Shown: positions 17,272-26,520, numbered from the stretch's first letter. The stretch is DNA of 64,000 nucleotides from Bryocella elongata (GCF_900108185.1 NZ_FNVA01000008.1:1-64000); one strand, 5' to 3'. A program made the numbers and translations. The notes: generated by a model not told the origin, from the sequence alone.

Positions 17272-19821
17272 TTAGTACGCGCTGCCGAGTGCGAGATCGA
17301 TGAGGGTCTTCTCTTCCATCTCGTGGGCCTTGGCGGAGCCTGTTGCGGGGCTTGCGGATGCGGTACGCGTGATCTTGAGCACGGGGCGGCCTCGCGAGAG
17401 GCGCTTGAGGCGCGGCATCACGAAGTTGCATGCGCCCTGGTTGGCAGGCTCTTCCTGCACCCAGACGATCTCCTGGGCGCGGCCGTGCATGTCGAGCGCC
17501 GCCTGCAGCTCAGCCTCGGGCCAGGGATAGAGCTGGTCGATGAAGATGATGGCGACGCGCGGCTTGCCTTCCTGCTTGCCGTCGAGGCCACGCTTGGCGC
17601 GCTCGACGCGGAGGTTGTGGCCGATCTTGCCGGTGCACAGCAGCACGCGCTGCGGCGCGCGGACCACCGTGTCGGGAATGACCATCTGGAACTGGTCGGC
17701 AGCGAGATCAGGCACGGTCGACATCGCGTCGGGATGACGCAGCATCGACTTCGGGGTAAAGACGATGAGCGGCTTGCGCCACTTGCGCAGAGCCTGGCGA
17801 CGCAGCAGGTGGAAGTACTGGGCTGCTGTCGAAGGCTGCGTGACCTGGATGTTGGCTTGCGCGGAGAGCTGAAGATAGCGCTCGATGCGAGCCGAGGAAT
17901 GCTCCGGGCCCTGGCCTTCGTAGCCGTGAGGCAGCAGCATGGTCACGCCCGAGAGCAGGCCCCACTTGGCTTCGCCCGCGGTGATGAACTGGTCGATGAT
18001 GATCTGCGCGCCGTTGGCGAAGTCGCCGAACTGGGCTTCCCACAGCACGAGCGCTTCGGGATAGTCGCGGGCGAAGCCATACTCGAAGCCGAGGCAAGCG
18101 GCCTCGGAGAGCATGGAGTTGTACACCTGCCAGCGGCCCTGTTCAGGAGCGACATTGCTCAAGGGCGACCAGCGGGCTTCGGTCTCCGTGTCGATCAGCA
18201 CCGAGTGGCGCTGGTTGAACGTGCCGCGCTGCGAGTCCTGCCCTGTGAGACGAACGGGGATGCCAGCCTTGAGCAGCGACGAGTAGGCGAGCAGCTCGGC
18301 CATGCCGTAGTCCATGGGCTTCTTGTTGTTGCCCATGTCGACGCGCTGCTCGAGCAGCTTGGCGACCTTGGGGTGAACGTGGAAGCCCTCGGGAGCTGTG
18401 GTGAGAGTCTTCGTGAGGGAGGCAATCTCCTCGGCGCCGATCGCGGTGCTGGGATTGTCTTCCGGACGCAGCGCGCCGCCGTAGAAGCTGTTCCAGTACT
18501 CGGGCAGCTCGTGCAGGTGCGGCTTGACCTTGGCCTGCGAGGCGGCCTTCTGGTCGGTCAGCATCTCCTGCTGCACAGCGGTCGCTTCGGGCGCAGCGTC
18601 AACGCCGATCTTCTCGGCATAGATCTTGTAGAGCGCGGCGTGATCCTTGATGAGAGCGTAGCGGCGGGGCTGCGTGACTGTCGGGTCGTCGACTTCGGAG
18701 TGGCCGTGACGACGATAGCCGATGAGGTCGATGACGACGTCGGAGCCGAAGGCGTGACGGTACTCTGCCGCGAGCATGGCGATGCGCAGCACGGCATCGG
18801 GGTCTTCCGCGTTGACGTGGAAGATCGGGATGGGCAGGCGCTTGGCGAGATCCGACGAGAAGCGCGAGGAGTTGGACTCCTCGGGGTTGGCCGTGAAGCC
18901 GAGCAGGTTGTTGGTGATGATCTGCAGCGTGCCGCCGACGTTGTAGCCATCGAGCGAGGCAAGGTTCAGCGTCTCGGCGGTGATGCCCTGGCCGGCGAAG
19001 GCAGCGTCGCCGTGGATGACGAGCGGCAGCACCTGCTTCGTGCCCTCGGCACCGATACGTTCCTGCCAGGCACGCGCGCGGCCGATGATGACGGGGTTTG
19101 TGGCCTCGAGGTGCGAGGGATTCGACGCAAGGTGCAGGCTGACGGTCTTGCCCGAGGGCGTGACCAGGTCGCCGGTTGCGCCCTTGTGGTACTTCACGTC
19201 GCCGCCACCCATGATGGAGCGCGGATCGACGTCCTCGAAGTTGGTGAAGATCTCTTCCGCGGTGCGGCCGATGGTGTTCACCATCACGTTGAGGCGGCCA
19301 CGATGCGCCATCGCAAAGAGGGCGCGTGTGACGCCGAGCTCTGCCGACGTGACGAAGATCTGATCGAGGAAAGGAATCAGCGAGGTCAGGCCTTCCAGCG
19401 AGAAGCGCTTGGTGCCGAGGTAGCGCTGCTGTGCTACCTGCTCGAAGAGATCGGCCTTAATCAGCAGAGAGAGCGTGCGCTTCTGATCGACCTCAGGCTG
19501 CGGGCCTTCGAGGCGCTGCTGAATCCAGGCACGCTTCTCAGGCGAAGCGATGTGCATGAACTCGGCGCCGATGGAGCCGCAGTAGACGCGACGCGCTTCA
19601 GCGGCGACGGCTTCAAACTCGGGACCATCGGGGATGGAGAGCGGAAAAGGCTCGGGTGCGAGGTACTGGCCGAGAGGATCGAGCGACGCCTGCAGGAAGC
19701 CCCAACGGCGGAAGACGTCGAACACTGTCTCGCGTACGAGGTCGTCTCTCAGGGACTCCGCTCGCTGCGGGGAAGGCTTGGAAGGTCGTGTGGCGGACGA
19801 GGTAGCCATAGCATCTCTCAT
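17272..19821 (-). CDS. sucA: 2-oxoglutarate dehydrogenase E1 component
   Basis: This 849-residue thiamine-diphosphate enzyme decarboxylates 2-oxoglutarate in the TCA cycle. Visible motifs include MAHRGRLNVM, GDVKYHKG, SLHLASNPSHLEATNPV, HGDAAFAGQG and YRRHGHSEVDDPT, then QFGDFANGAQIIIDQF in the transketolase-like half. The length is about 80 residues shorter than the E. coli protein, with the loss mainly at the N-terminus. ATG at 19821 (AGGAC upstream) is chosen; ATG at 19809 is possible. No sucB or lpd gene is adjacent. Confidence 0.96.
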   Translation of the reverse strand: MRDAMATSSATRPSKPSPQRAESLRDDLVRETVFDVFRRWGFLQASLDPLGQYLAPEPFPLSIPDGPEFEAVAAEARRVYCGSIGAEFMHIASPEKRAWIQQRLEGPQPEVDQKRTLSLLIKADLFEQVAQQRYLGTKRFSLEGLTSLIPFLDQIFVTSAELGVTRALFAMAHRGRLNVMVNTIGRTAEEIFTNFEDVDPRSIMGGGDVKYHKGATGDLVTPSGKTVSLHLASNPSHLEATNPVIIGRARAWQERIGAEGTKQVLPLVIHGDAAFAGQGITAETLNLASLDGYNVGGTLQIITNNLLGFTANPEESNSSRFSSDLAKRLPIPIFHVNAEDPDAVLRIAMLAAEYRHAFGSDVVIDLIGYRRHGHSEVDDPTVTQPRRYALIKDHAALYKIYAEKIGVDAAPEATAVQQEMLTDQKAASQAKVKPHLHELPEYWNSFYGGALRPEDNPSTAIGAEEIASLTKTLTTAPEGFHVHPKVAKLLEQRVDMGNNKKPMDYGMAELLAYSSLLKAGIPVRLTGQDSQRGTFNQRHSVLIDTETEARWSPLSNVAPEQGRWQVYNSMLSEAACLGFEYGFARDYPEALVLWEAQFGDFANGAQIIIDQFITAGEAKWGLLSGVTMLLPHGYEGQGPEHSSARIERYLQLSAQANIQVTQPSTAAQYFHLLRRQALRKWRKPLIVFTPKSMLRHPDAMSTVPDLAADQFQMVIPDTVVRAPQRVLLCTGKIGHNLRVERAKRGLDGKQEGKPRVAIIFIDQLYPWPEAELQAALDMHGRAQEIVWVQEEPANQGACNFVMPRLKRLSRGRPVLKITRTASASPATGSAKAHEMEEKTLIDLALGSAY

Positions 19822-20083
19822 GTTAGTCCTGCATACATGGTGTTTTCGAGTGTCGTCCGATATTCGGGCGAGATAGTGGCATTTCCGCACACTCAAACTG
19901 GCCTCGAAATCACGCCCGAAGGCACGACAAGACGAAGCTGGTTTGTGCCATTTGGCCGCAGAAACGGCCGCAGAATTGTTCGCGAAGGGACGAAGCGCTG
20001 AAAACGGTAGGGTTACGGTGCGCGGCTGTGAGGTCCTTGCAAGGCAAACGAACACGGAGCAGGTAGACTGCTCGCACCTCATC

Positions 20084-20833
20084 GTGGCGACGATCTTCCA
20101 TCCCGCGTTGCACCCGCTTTTTGAGTCGCTGGGGTATGCGGCGGGCTTTGCAGTGTATCGCGGGTTGCGGTCGCGGCAAGGGGACGCTCTCGACGATGAG
20201 CGCCGCTGGATGGTGATTGCGGCGGCGGCGGTCGGTGGACTGGTTGGCAGCCGGGTGCTGGGCGTGGCCGAGCAGGCTCCTGCCATGGGGCTTCATCTGG
20301 CCATGTTCTTTGCCTCGGGAGGCAAGACCATCGTTGGCGGTCTGCTGGGTGGATGGGCAGGCGTGGAGCTTGCGAAGTTTGCGATGAAGATGAAGCGCCG
20401 CACTGGCGACCTCTTTGCGATCCCGCTGTGTGTTGGCATCGCGGTGGGGCGGCTGGGCTGCTTCTTCGCCGGGCTTGCCGACGATACGTATGGCACACCG
20501 ACGTCGCTGCCGTGGGGCGTGAACTTTGGCGATGGTGCGCGGCGTCATCCTACGCAGCTGTATGAGTTTTTTTCCCTCGCCATCCTCGCTGCGGTTCTGT
20601 GGTGGATGAAGCGGAGGCCGCATCGTGAGGGGCAGCTCTTCCGCATCTTCATGGCAGCCTATCTTGCGTGGAGGCTGGCGATTGATTTCATTAAGCCGCA
20701 GCCGCTGATTGGTGGGATGAATGTCATCCAGTGGGCGTGTGCTGCGGGGATTTGCGTGATCGCGTGCGGCGCAATTCGAACCGGGGTGTGGCGGCTTCGC
20801 GCTGAGGATACGGCGCGAGCCGGAGGAACGTGA
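20084..20833 (+). CDS. Lgt-like membrane diacylglyceryl transferase family protein, non-canonical
   Basis: This multi-span membrane protein of about 250 residues has prolipoprotein diacylglyceryl transferase hallmarks: GGKTIVGGLLGGWAGVE, GRLGCFFAG and RHPTQLYE. In E. coli Lgt the second motif reads GRIGNFxNGE; here Asn is replaced by Cys and the following Glu by Leu, so normal lipoprotein modification is doubtful. The family takes a diacylglycerol moiety from phosphatidylglycerol. The start is uncertain: GTG at 20084 or 20018, or ATG at 19943, are all in frame. Its last 4 nt overlap the next gene (GTGA), so translation is coupled. It heads an operon ending in a Tes-like radical SAM enzyme. 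Confidence 0.8.
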   Translation: MATIFHPALHPLFESLGYAAGFAVYRGLRSRQGDALDDERRWMVIAAAAVGGLVGSRVLGVAEQAPAMGLHLAMFFASGGKTIVGGLLGGWAGVELAKFAMKMKRRTGDLFAIPLCVGIAVGRLGCFFAGLADDTYGTPTSLPWGVNFGDGARRHPTQLYEFFSLAILAAVLWWMKRRPHREGQLFRIFMAAYLAWRLAIDFIKPQPLIGGMNVIQWACAAGICVIACGAIRTGVWRLRAEDTARAGGT

Positions 20834-21063
20834 GCATGGCAGACGGAAGACGAACGTGGGGCGCGAAGATCCTGGTAGCGGCGGCGTTATCTCTGCTGCT
20901 GAGCTTTGGAATGTGCGGAGCAGCGCTGCTCAATCCGGCGAAGACGGAGAGCGCCCGCGGGTATCTATTTGTGGCGGGTATCGCTTGCCTCGGACTGGTT
21001 GCGGTGCTGGTGATCGTGGGGATGATTGTGCTCATCGTGGAATCGCAGCGAAACTCGGAGTAG
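20830..21063 (+). CDS. Small two-span membrane protein, paralogue 1
   Basis: This 77-residue protein has two hydrophobic helices (about 12-33 and 43-68) and a GxKILVAAALSL-type first helix. It resembles the next gene in length, topology and start of helix 1 (W-G-A-K-I-L versus W-I-G-P-K-I-L), so the two look like a tandem duplication. GTG at 20830 overlaps the Lgt-like stop; ATG at 20836 is the alternative. No known family. It may be a subunit or scaffold for the flanking lipid enzymes. Confidence 0.72.
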   Translation: MSMADGRRTWGAKILVAAALSLLLSFGMCGAALLNPAKTESARGYLFVAGIACLGLVAVLVIVGMIVLIVESQRNSE

Positions 21064-21070
21064 GTGAGCC

Positions 21071-21337
21071 ATGTTCGATCAGTTTCAAAACCGTAACAAC
21101 CGCCCCGGCGAACCTCGCTGGATTGGACCGAAGATTCTTGCAGGCGCGGCGGTCGGGTTGCTGGTCGCTGCGGGCTTGTGTGGTGCGGGATCGTTGCAGG
21201 GGCGCGGCAACGAGGAGTTCGGCGGCCCAATGAGCATGATCGGCTTCGGGGTCTTCCTGTTGACGGTGGTGGTGCTGCTCATCGGGGGCCTGGTGTTTGT
21301 GGTGGAGTTGATTCTCAGCGCAAGGCGAAGGGGCTAA
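21071..21337 (+). CDS. Small two-span membrane protein, paralogue 2
   Basis: This 88-residue protein has an Asn/Arg/Pro-rich N-terminus, then two hydrophobic helices (about 20-41 and 57-81) ending in RRRG. GGTGAG lies just upstream of the ATG. It follows paralogue 1 by 7 nt and precedes the radical SAM gene by 6 nt. Function is unknown; position suggests a membrane partner of the radical SAM enzyme. Confidence 0.75.
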   Translation: MFDQFQNRNNRPGEPRWIGPKILAGAAVGLLVAAGLCGAGSLQGRGNEEFGGPMSMIGFGVFLLTVVVLLIGGLVFVVELILSARRRG

Positions 21338-21343
21338 ACATCG

Positions 21344-22756
21344 ATGGCAAAGACACGGGACTATCTCTTCTACGACACGGCAGTCTCGTTGTGCACCACG
21401 TGCTTTCAGCGTGTGGACGCAAAGATCGTCTTTGAGGACGGCAACGTCTGGATGCTGAAGCGCTGTCCGCAGCATGGGTTCGAGCGTGTGCTGATGGCGG
21501 ATGATGTGGATTACTATCGCCGCTGCCGCGAGCTGTTTCTGAAGAAGCCGGAGATGCCTCAGCAGTACAACACTCCCATCAAGTATGGCTGTCCGTATGA
21601 CTGCGGTCTGTGCCCGGACCATGAGCAGCACTCGTGCCTGACGCTGATCGAGATCTGCGATGCCTGCAACCTGAATTGCCCGGTCTGCTACGCGGAGAGC
21701 GGAACGCATCGCACCACCTTCCGCACGATGGAAGAGATCGAGCGGATGCTCGACGCTGTGGTGCGCAACGAGATGGAGCCGGACGTGGTGCAGATCTCAG
21801 GCGGCGAGCCAACGATCCATCCGCAGTTCTTCGAGGTACTCGACGCAGCGAAGAAGCGGCCCATCAAGCACCTGATGGTGAACACGAACGGTGTGCGCAT
21901 CGCCACGGAAGACGGCTTCGCGGAGCGGTTGGCGGAGTACATGCCGCACCTGGAACTCTATCTGCAGTTCGACTCGCTGGGGCGAGAAGCGTTGATGCAG
22001 CTGCGGGGGGCGGACCTGCGCAGTGTGCGGTTGAAGGCTCTCGAAAGGCTGAACAAACTCAACCTGTCGACGACGCTCGTGGTGACGGTGGAACGTGGCG
22101 TCAATGACAACGAGATGGGAGCCATCGTGGACTTCGCGCTGCAGCAGCCCTGTGTTCGCGGCGTGACGTTCCAGCCGGTGCAGCAGGCGGGAAGGCTTGC
22201 GGGCTACGATCGCGAGCAGCACCGGCTAACGTTGAGTGAGGTGAGGCGGCGTATCCTCGAGCAGACGAACGTCTTTCGGCCTGAGGACCTGATCCCGGTG
22301 CCGTGTCATCCGGACAGCCTGGCAATGGCGTATGCGATGAAGCTCGAGGGCAAGGTGGTGCCGCTGACGGGGATGATCGAGCCGGATGTGCTGATCAACG
22401 CAGGGCGCAACACGATTGTGTACGAGCAGGACGAAGCGATTCGCGGGCACCTGTTCAAGCTCTTCGCGACGAACCACTCGCCGATGTCGCAGGCGAGCAC
22501 GCTGCGGGAGCTGCTGTGTTGCCTGCCGCAGGTGCTGGCGCCGCGCAAGCTGGGCTACAACAACCTGTTCCGCATCCTGATCGTGCAGTTCATCGATGCG
22601 CAGAGCTTCGATCTGCGGTCGATCAAGAAGACGTGTGTGCACATCGCGCATCCGGATGGGAAGCGACTGATACCGTTCGACACGTACAACATGTTCTATC
22701 GCGATGAGCTGGAGGAGAAGCGTCTAGGGCCTTTGCGGGAGCGGGTGATGGCGTAG
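21344..22756 (+). CDS. Radical SAM enzyme of the MJ0619/tetraether-synthase (Tes) type
   Basis: This 470-residue protein has an N-terminal cysteine-rich region (C17xxC20, C41PQHG, then C83PYDCGLCPDH with C83, C87, C90 and C98). The radical SAM triad C108NLNCPVC115 binds the 4Fe-4S cluster that cleaves SAM, and ISGGEPTIHP is the SAM-binding GGE motif. The CPxDCGLCPxH...CL block just before the triad is the pattern I associate with MJ0619-like proteins, which include archaeal tetraether synthase and bacterial membrane-spanning lipid synthase candidates. It would join lipid tails through C-C bonds, a reaction known in Acidobacteriota that make iso-diabolic acid or branched tetraethers. It is last in a four-gene operon with an Lgt-like protein. 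The exact substrate is inference. Confidence 0.82.
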   Translation: MAKTRDYLFYDTAVSLCTTCFQRVDAKIVFEDGNVWMLKRCPQHGFERVLMADDVDYYRRCRELFLKKPEMPQQYNTPIKYGCPYDCGLCPDHEQHSCLTLIEICDACNLNCPVCYAESGTHRTTFRTMEEIERMLDAVVRNEMEPDVVQISGGEPTIHPQFFEVLDAAKKRPIKHLMVNTNGVRIATEDGFAERLAEYMPHLELYLQFDSLGREALMQLRGADLRSVRLKALERLNKLNLSTTLVVTVERGVNDNEMGAIVDFALQQPCVRGVTFQPVQQAGRLAGYDREQHRLTLSEVRRRILEQTNVFRPEDLIPVPCHPDSLAMAYAMKLEGKVVPLTGMIEPDVLINAGRNTIVYEQDEAIRGHLFKLFATNHSPMSQASTLRELLCCLPQVLAPRKLGYNNLFRILIVQFIDAQSFDLRSIKKTCVHIAHPDGKRLIPFDTYNMFYRDELEEKRLGPLRERVMA

Positions 22757-22766
22757 TCGCTGGTGG

Positions 22767-24281
22767 TCAGTGGCTCAAGGGTGCATCAAAGGGAAGGAAG
22801 ACCGCGAAGACCGTCCCGTGGTGCGTTGGGCTGGTGCTGGATCGCACACGGAGGCTGCCCTGGTGGCGTTCCATGATGCCAGCGGAGATCCAGAGTCCAA
22901 GTCCTGTGCCGGACATTCCCTTGGTGGTGAAGAAGGCCTCGAAGATCCGCTTGAGGGTCATGGCATCGATGCCGCAGCCAGTGTCCGCCACGGTAAGGAC
23001 GAGGCCTTTGCGTGGCGCGCTGCCATCGCGTCCGGAAGCCCAGTCCGTGGCTTCGCGAGAACGCAGCAGCAGGCGTCCTCCTGTCGGCATGGCGTCGATC
23101 GCATTGCTGACGAGGTTGTGGAGCACCTGGCGAATGTCGCCTTCAAAGCAGACGACGCGGCGTTCGGCCCGGCGACGCCTTTCCACACGAATGGCTGAGT
23201 GCCGCAGACGGCCTTCGTAAAGGCTTACGACGGTGTTATAGAGATCGTCGGAGTCGACGGCGCGGGGCGCCGAGGGCTGCTTGTGGAAGCGCAGCGTCTG
23301 GTTGGCGATGATGGATACCCGCCGCAACTCGCGGTCGGCGATCTCCAGGTATTCGCGGACGACGGGGTTGTTGCTCTCAGACTTCGCGAGAAAAAGCAGG
23401 TTGGTGACTGACTCCAGCGGGTTGTTGATCTCGTGGGCGATCGATGCAGCGAGGCGCCCGACCGCGGCGAGCTTTTCTGACTGCATCAATGCGAGGTCGC
23501 TCTTCTTCTGGTGCGTGACCTCGATGGTGGCTGTAGCCACGGCGCGGACCTCGCCATCTTCGCCGAATACCGGCGTGTAGTTCGCGGTCCAATGGCGATG
23601 CTCCTCCGGCCGACGGGCAAGGGCTCCTTCAAGGGACATATTGAGGATGCGCTCTCCTTCGGCAGCCCGGCGCATGTAGGTAATTCCGGTGGGCACACCT
23701 TCGACGAGATCCTCGAAGCGCATGCCAACGGCGCGCTTCGCATCGACATCGAAGATCTCCGCCTGGCGGTCGTTGATTCGCAGCAGGCGCAGGTTCTTCG
23801 CGTCGTAAAGGGCCATGCCGATGGGGGCTCCGCGATAGACCGCTTCCGCCTCCTGCCGTTGACGATCGATCTCCCGAGTGGCTGCATCGCGAGCCTCCTC
23901 AGCTTTGTGCGCGTCGGTGACATCGCGGTAGTAGAGAGCGATGCCGCCGTCAACGGGGAAGATGTGGATGGTCTCCCAGAGATCGAAGGGCTCGTAATGA
24001 AACGCAGGCAGCGTCTGCGGCTTCCGGGAAAACATCACCTCGTGGTATGCCGTTTCGATCAGGCTACCGATGGTGTCGGGATAGAGCTCCCAATGCGTGG
24101 GGCCGTTGAGGTCTTCGTCACGCAGGCGGCTGATGCGCCTCGCCTCACGGTTGGCGTAGACGATGCGCCAGTCCCGATCCATGATGACGAGTCCATCCGG
24201 AAGCGATTCGGCAAGCTCCATGAGCATGCTGACCGTCTCCGGATGGAGGCTTGTGTTGGCGAGTTCGGGAGGCGGCTTCAC
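22767..24281 (-). CDS. PAS-domain sensor histidine kinase
   Basis: This 504-residue protein has two PAS-like domains (about 20-140, DGLVIMDRDWRIVYANREA, and 150-275) with a short coiled coil between them. The HisKA dimer helix IAHEINNPLESV follows near residue 290. The ATPase domain shows NLVSNAIDAM, DTGCGI and GTGLGLWIS. No membrane span is seen, so it is cytoplasmic. The start is GTG at 24281, with CTGGAG 5 nt upstream. No response regulator is adjacent, so it is an orphan kinase. It is divergent from the RNase II-type gene and converges on the radical SAM gene with 10 nt between. Confidence 0.9.
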   Translation of the reverse strand: MKPPPELANTSLHPETVSMLMELAESLPDGLVIMDRDWRIVYANREARRISRLRDEDLNGPTHWELYPDTIGSLIETAYHEVMFSRKPQTLPAFHYEPFDLWETIHIFPVDGGIALYYRDVTDAHKAEEARDAATREIDRQRQEAEAVYRGAPIGMALYDAKNLRLLRINDRQAEIFDVDAKRAVGMRFEDLVEGVPTGITYMRRAAEGERILNMSLEGALARRPEEHRHWTANYTPVFGEDGEVRAVATATIEVTHQKKSDLALMQSEKLAAVGRLAASIAHEINNPLESVTNLLFLAKSESNNPVVREYLEIADRELRRVSIIANQTLRFHKQPSAPRAVDSDDLYNTVVSLYEGRLRHSAIRVERRRRAERRVVCFEGDIRQVLHNLVSNAIDAMPTGGRLLLRSREATDWASGRDGSAPRKGLVLTVADTGCGIDAMTLKRIFEAFFTTKGMSGTGLGLWISAGIMERHQGSLRVRSSTSPTHHGTVFAVFLPFDAPLSH

Positions 24282-24441
24282 GGAACTCCAGGGCAGGCAG
24301 TCTGAAATCGGGAGTATTCCATCTCGCCGGGCACCGATCAAACCAGGGTTGAGGACTTTTGATAGGACGCAAAATGTGCCTGAATCGTTGGCCGGGCAAC
24401 CGGTTATCCGATGGTTCTCTCTGCGTGGTAGTCTGCGGGGC

Positions 24442-26208
24442 ATGTCTGGAAGCTCCCCGATCGATCACCGGCCTGCGTCTTCGTCCCACTCCCAGGAACC
24501 CCAACACGAGAATCACGGCCCGGCGCACGGCCGGCACGAACACCACGGTTCGCACGGATCGTCGCATGGAGGAGCAGGGCAGCACTTCGGCGGTTCGCCG
24601 TCGCACCAGTCTCCTGAACGTGACGCCCAGGTGGCACACCACTTCGACCTGACGCAGGCTGCCCTGGATGAGATGCACGAGGCAGGGTTCAAGCCCGAGT
24701 TTGGCCCTGGCGTCGCGGAGCAGGTCGCAGAGATTCAAGCGCGTCTCGCTACGTTTGAACCGCCGCCGGGTGTGGACGATCTGCGAGGCCAGGGGTGGTC
24801 GTCGATTGACAACGATACCTCTCGCGATCTGGATCAGATTGAGTATGCCGAGCGTGTGGACAAGGGTATTCGTCTGCACATTGCTATTGGCGACGTGGCG
24901 GATGCGGTTGAGCAGGGAAGTCCCATCGACAAGCATGCGCAAGATCAGACGCAGACGATCTATACCGCGGTGAAGAACTTCCCGATGCTGCCGCTGGAGC
25001 TCTCGACCGGGCTCACGAGCCTGAACGAGAACGCCGACCGCTTTGCAGTGATGATGAGCTTTACGGTGACGCCCGAAGGCGAGACGGTGGATGAGGTGAT
25101 CTCGCGGGCAGTGGTGCGCAACCGCGCGCAGCTGGCGTACTCGCGCGTGGGGCCTTGGCTGGACAAGACGGCTTCCGGCGCCATCGACGCAGACGAACTT
25201 TCGCTGCGGTCCGACTCTGCGCGCGAGCATGAGCCTGACCCGACGTTGATTGGTGTGGGCGAGCTGGATCAGAAGCCGGAGCCCACGAGCGGGCCATTGG
25301 TCAAGGGCTGGCTTGCGGCTCAGCTCAAGCTGCAGGACGAGGCGGCGCAGTGGCTGCATGCGGCCCGTGTGGCTAAGGGCGCGCTGGAGTTCCACAAGGC
25401 GGAGGCCGATCCGGTGGTCGTCGATGGTCGTGTCATCGATGTGCAGGACGCGACGCAGAATCGAGCGATGCTGCTGATCGAAGACCTGATGGTGGCTGCG
25501 AATGGCGTGATGGCGCGTGCGCTGCGCAAAGGGGGCCGCTCGGGCCTGCAGCGCGTGGTCGTCGTGCCGCAGCGCTGGGACCGCATCGTATCGCTGGCCA
25601 AGGACCGCGGTTTCGATCTGCCGATCAATCCTGACTCACGCGCGTTGAACGATGTGCTGGAGACGCTGCGCAAGCGCGATCCCGATCACTATCCGGATGT
25701 CGCCTTGACGGTGATCAAGCTGATGGGGCCAGGGCAGTACATGCTGCTGCGTCCTGATGATGACCCGACGGGGCACTTTGGCCTGGCAGCTCGCGACTAC
25801 ACGCACTCGACGGCGCCCAACCGGCGCTTCCCGGACATTGTGACGCAGCGCGTGCTGCATGCGATGGTCAACAACCAGCCCGCGCCGTATACGGATGATG
25901 ATCTGACCGCGATTGCCGCGCACTGCAACGTTGCGGACAAGGCGCTGCACAAGATCGAACGCAACATGCAAAAGCGTGTTGCGGCGGTGGCGATGGCCGA
26001 CCGCATCGGCCAGATCTTTGCTGGCGTGGTGACGGGAGCGAGCGATAAGGGTGTGTACGTGCGCGTGATTCGTCCGCCGTTCGAGGGCCGCGTGGTGCAT
26101 GGCGGCGAAGGACTGGATGTGGGCGACAAGGTGAATGTGAAGCTGATCCACACGGACCCGGAGCATGCGTTTATTGATTTTGCGATGGTGGGGCGTCGGG
26201 CGAGTTAG
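24442..26208 (+). CDS. RNB-domain exoribonuclease (RNase II/R type) with His-rich N-terminus
   Basis: This 588-residue protein has a catalytic RNB domain: SIDNDTSRDLDQIEYAE holds the metal-binding aspartates, and DYTHSTAPNRRFPDIVTQR is the C-terminal RNB signature. An S1-like domain ends it (FAGVVTGASDKGVYVRVIRPP). It degrades RNA 3' to 5'. The usual N-terminal cold-shock domains are missing; in their place is a leader of about 50 residues rich in His, Gly and Ser (HGRHEHHGSHGSSHGG). Length is shorter than RNase R. ATG at 24442 has a weak ribosome binding site. Confidence 0.88.
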   Translation: MSGSSPIDHRPASSSHSQEPQHENHGPAHGRHEHHGSHGSSHGGAGQHFGGSPSHQSPERDAQVAHHFDLTQAALDEMHEAGFKPEFGPGVAEQVAEIQARLATFEPPPGVDDLRGQGWSSIDNDTSRDLDQIEYAERVDKGIRLHIAIGDVADAVEQGSPIDKHAQDQTQTIYTAVKNFPMLPLELSTGLTSLNENADRFAVMMSFTVTPEGETVDEVISRAVVRNRAQLAYSRVGPWLDKTASGAIDADELSLRSDSAREHEPDPTLIGVGELDQKPEPTSGPLVKGWLAAQLKLQDEAAQWLHAARVAKGALEFHKAEADPVVVDGRVIDVQDATQNRAMLLIEDLMVAANGVMARALRKGGRSGLQRVVVVPQRWDRIVSLAKDRGFDLPINPDSRALNDVLETLRKRDPDHYPDVALTVIKLMGPGQYMLLRPDDDPTGHFGLAARDYTHSTAPNRRFPDIVTQRVLHAMVNNQPAPYTDDDLTAIAAHCNVADKALHKIERNMQKRVAAVAMADRIGQIFAGVVTGASDKGVYVRVIRPPFEGRVVHGGEGLDVGDKVNVKLIHTDPEHAFIDFAMVGRRAS

Positions 26209-26519
26209 GTCATGTGGCGCAGGAGCGTTGCCGAAAGCCATCCCGCCAAGGCAACGCCTGCAATCTCCCACAGTAGGCAGAGGATTCCTGCGAGCGTGAG
26301 TAGCCAGTTCATTCGAGGATTTTTCGGCCCTCGCGCTGCTCGCTCGCAGCGCATGAGAAACGTTTGCACACTCACGATCCAGATGACGCCGATGGTCAAT
26401 CCGAGGATTGAGGCGACGACATGACCCCACAAGTCGACTCGTCCATGCGCCGCGACACCAAGAGCAATGGTGATCTGGAAGACAAAGAACATCACCTCGA
26501 ACAGCACAGTGAGGGTCAC
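26205..26519 (-). CDS. Small three-span membrane protein
   Basis: This 104-residue protein has three hydrophobic helices (about 3-24, 31-52 and 72-95) and a basic loop (RCERAARGPKNPR). No named family is recognised. The start is GTG at 26519. Its ribosome binding site, AGGAG (26527-26531), lies inside the 3' arm of a perfect 22-bp hairpin, so translation may be held back when upstream RNA is present. The last codon overlaps the end of the convergent RNB gene by 4 nt. Confidence 0.72.
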   Translation of the reverse strand: MTLTVLFEVMFFVFQITIALGVAAHGRVDLWGHVVASILGLTIGVIWIVSVQTFLMRCERAARGPKNPRMNWLLTLAGILCLLWEIAGVALAGWLSATLLRHMT

Positions 26520-26520
26520 T

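Noticed and set aside
17323-20001. Plus-strand frame of 892 codons opposite sucA
   Set aside because: It is the complement of a clear 2-oxoglutarate dehydrogenase gene and shows no family motif of its own.
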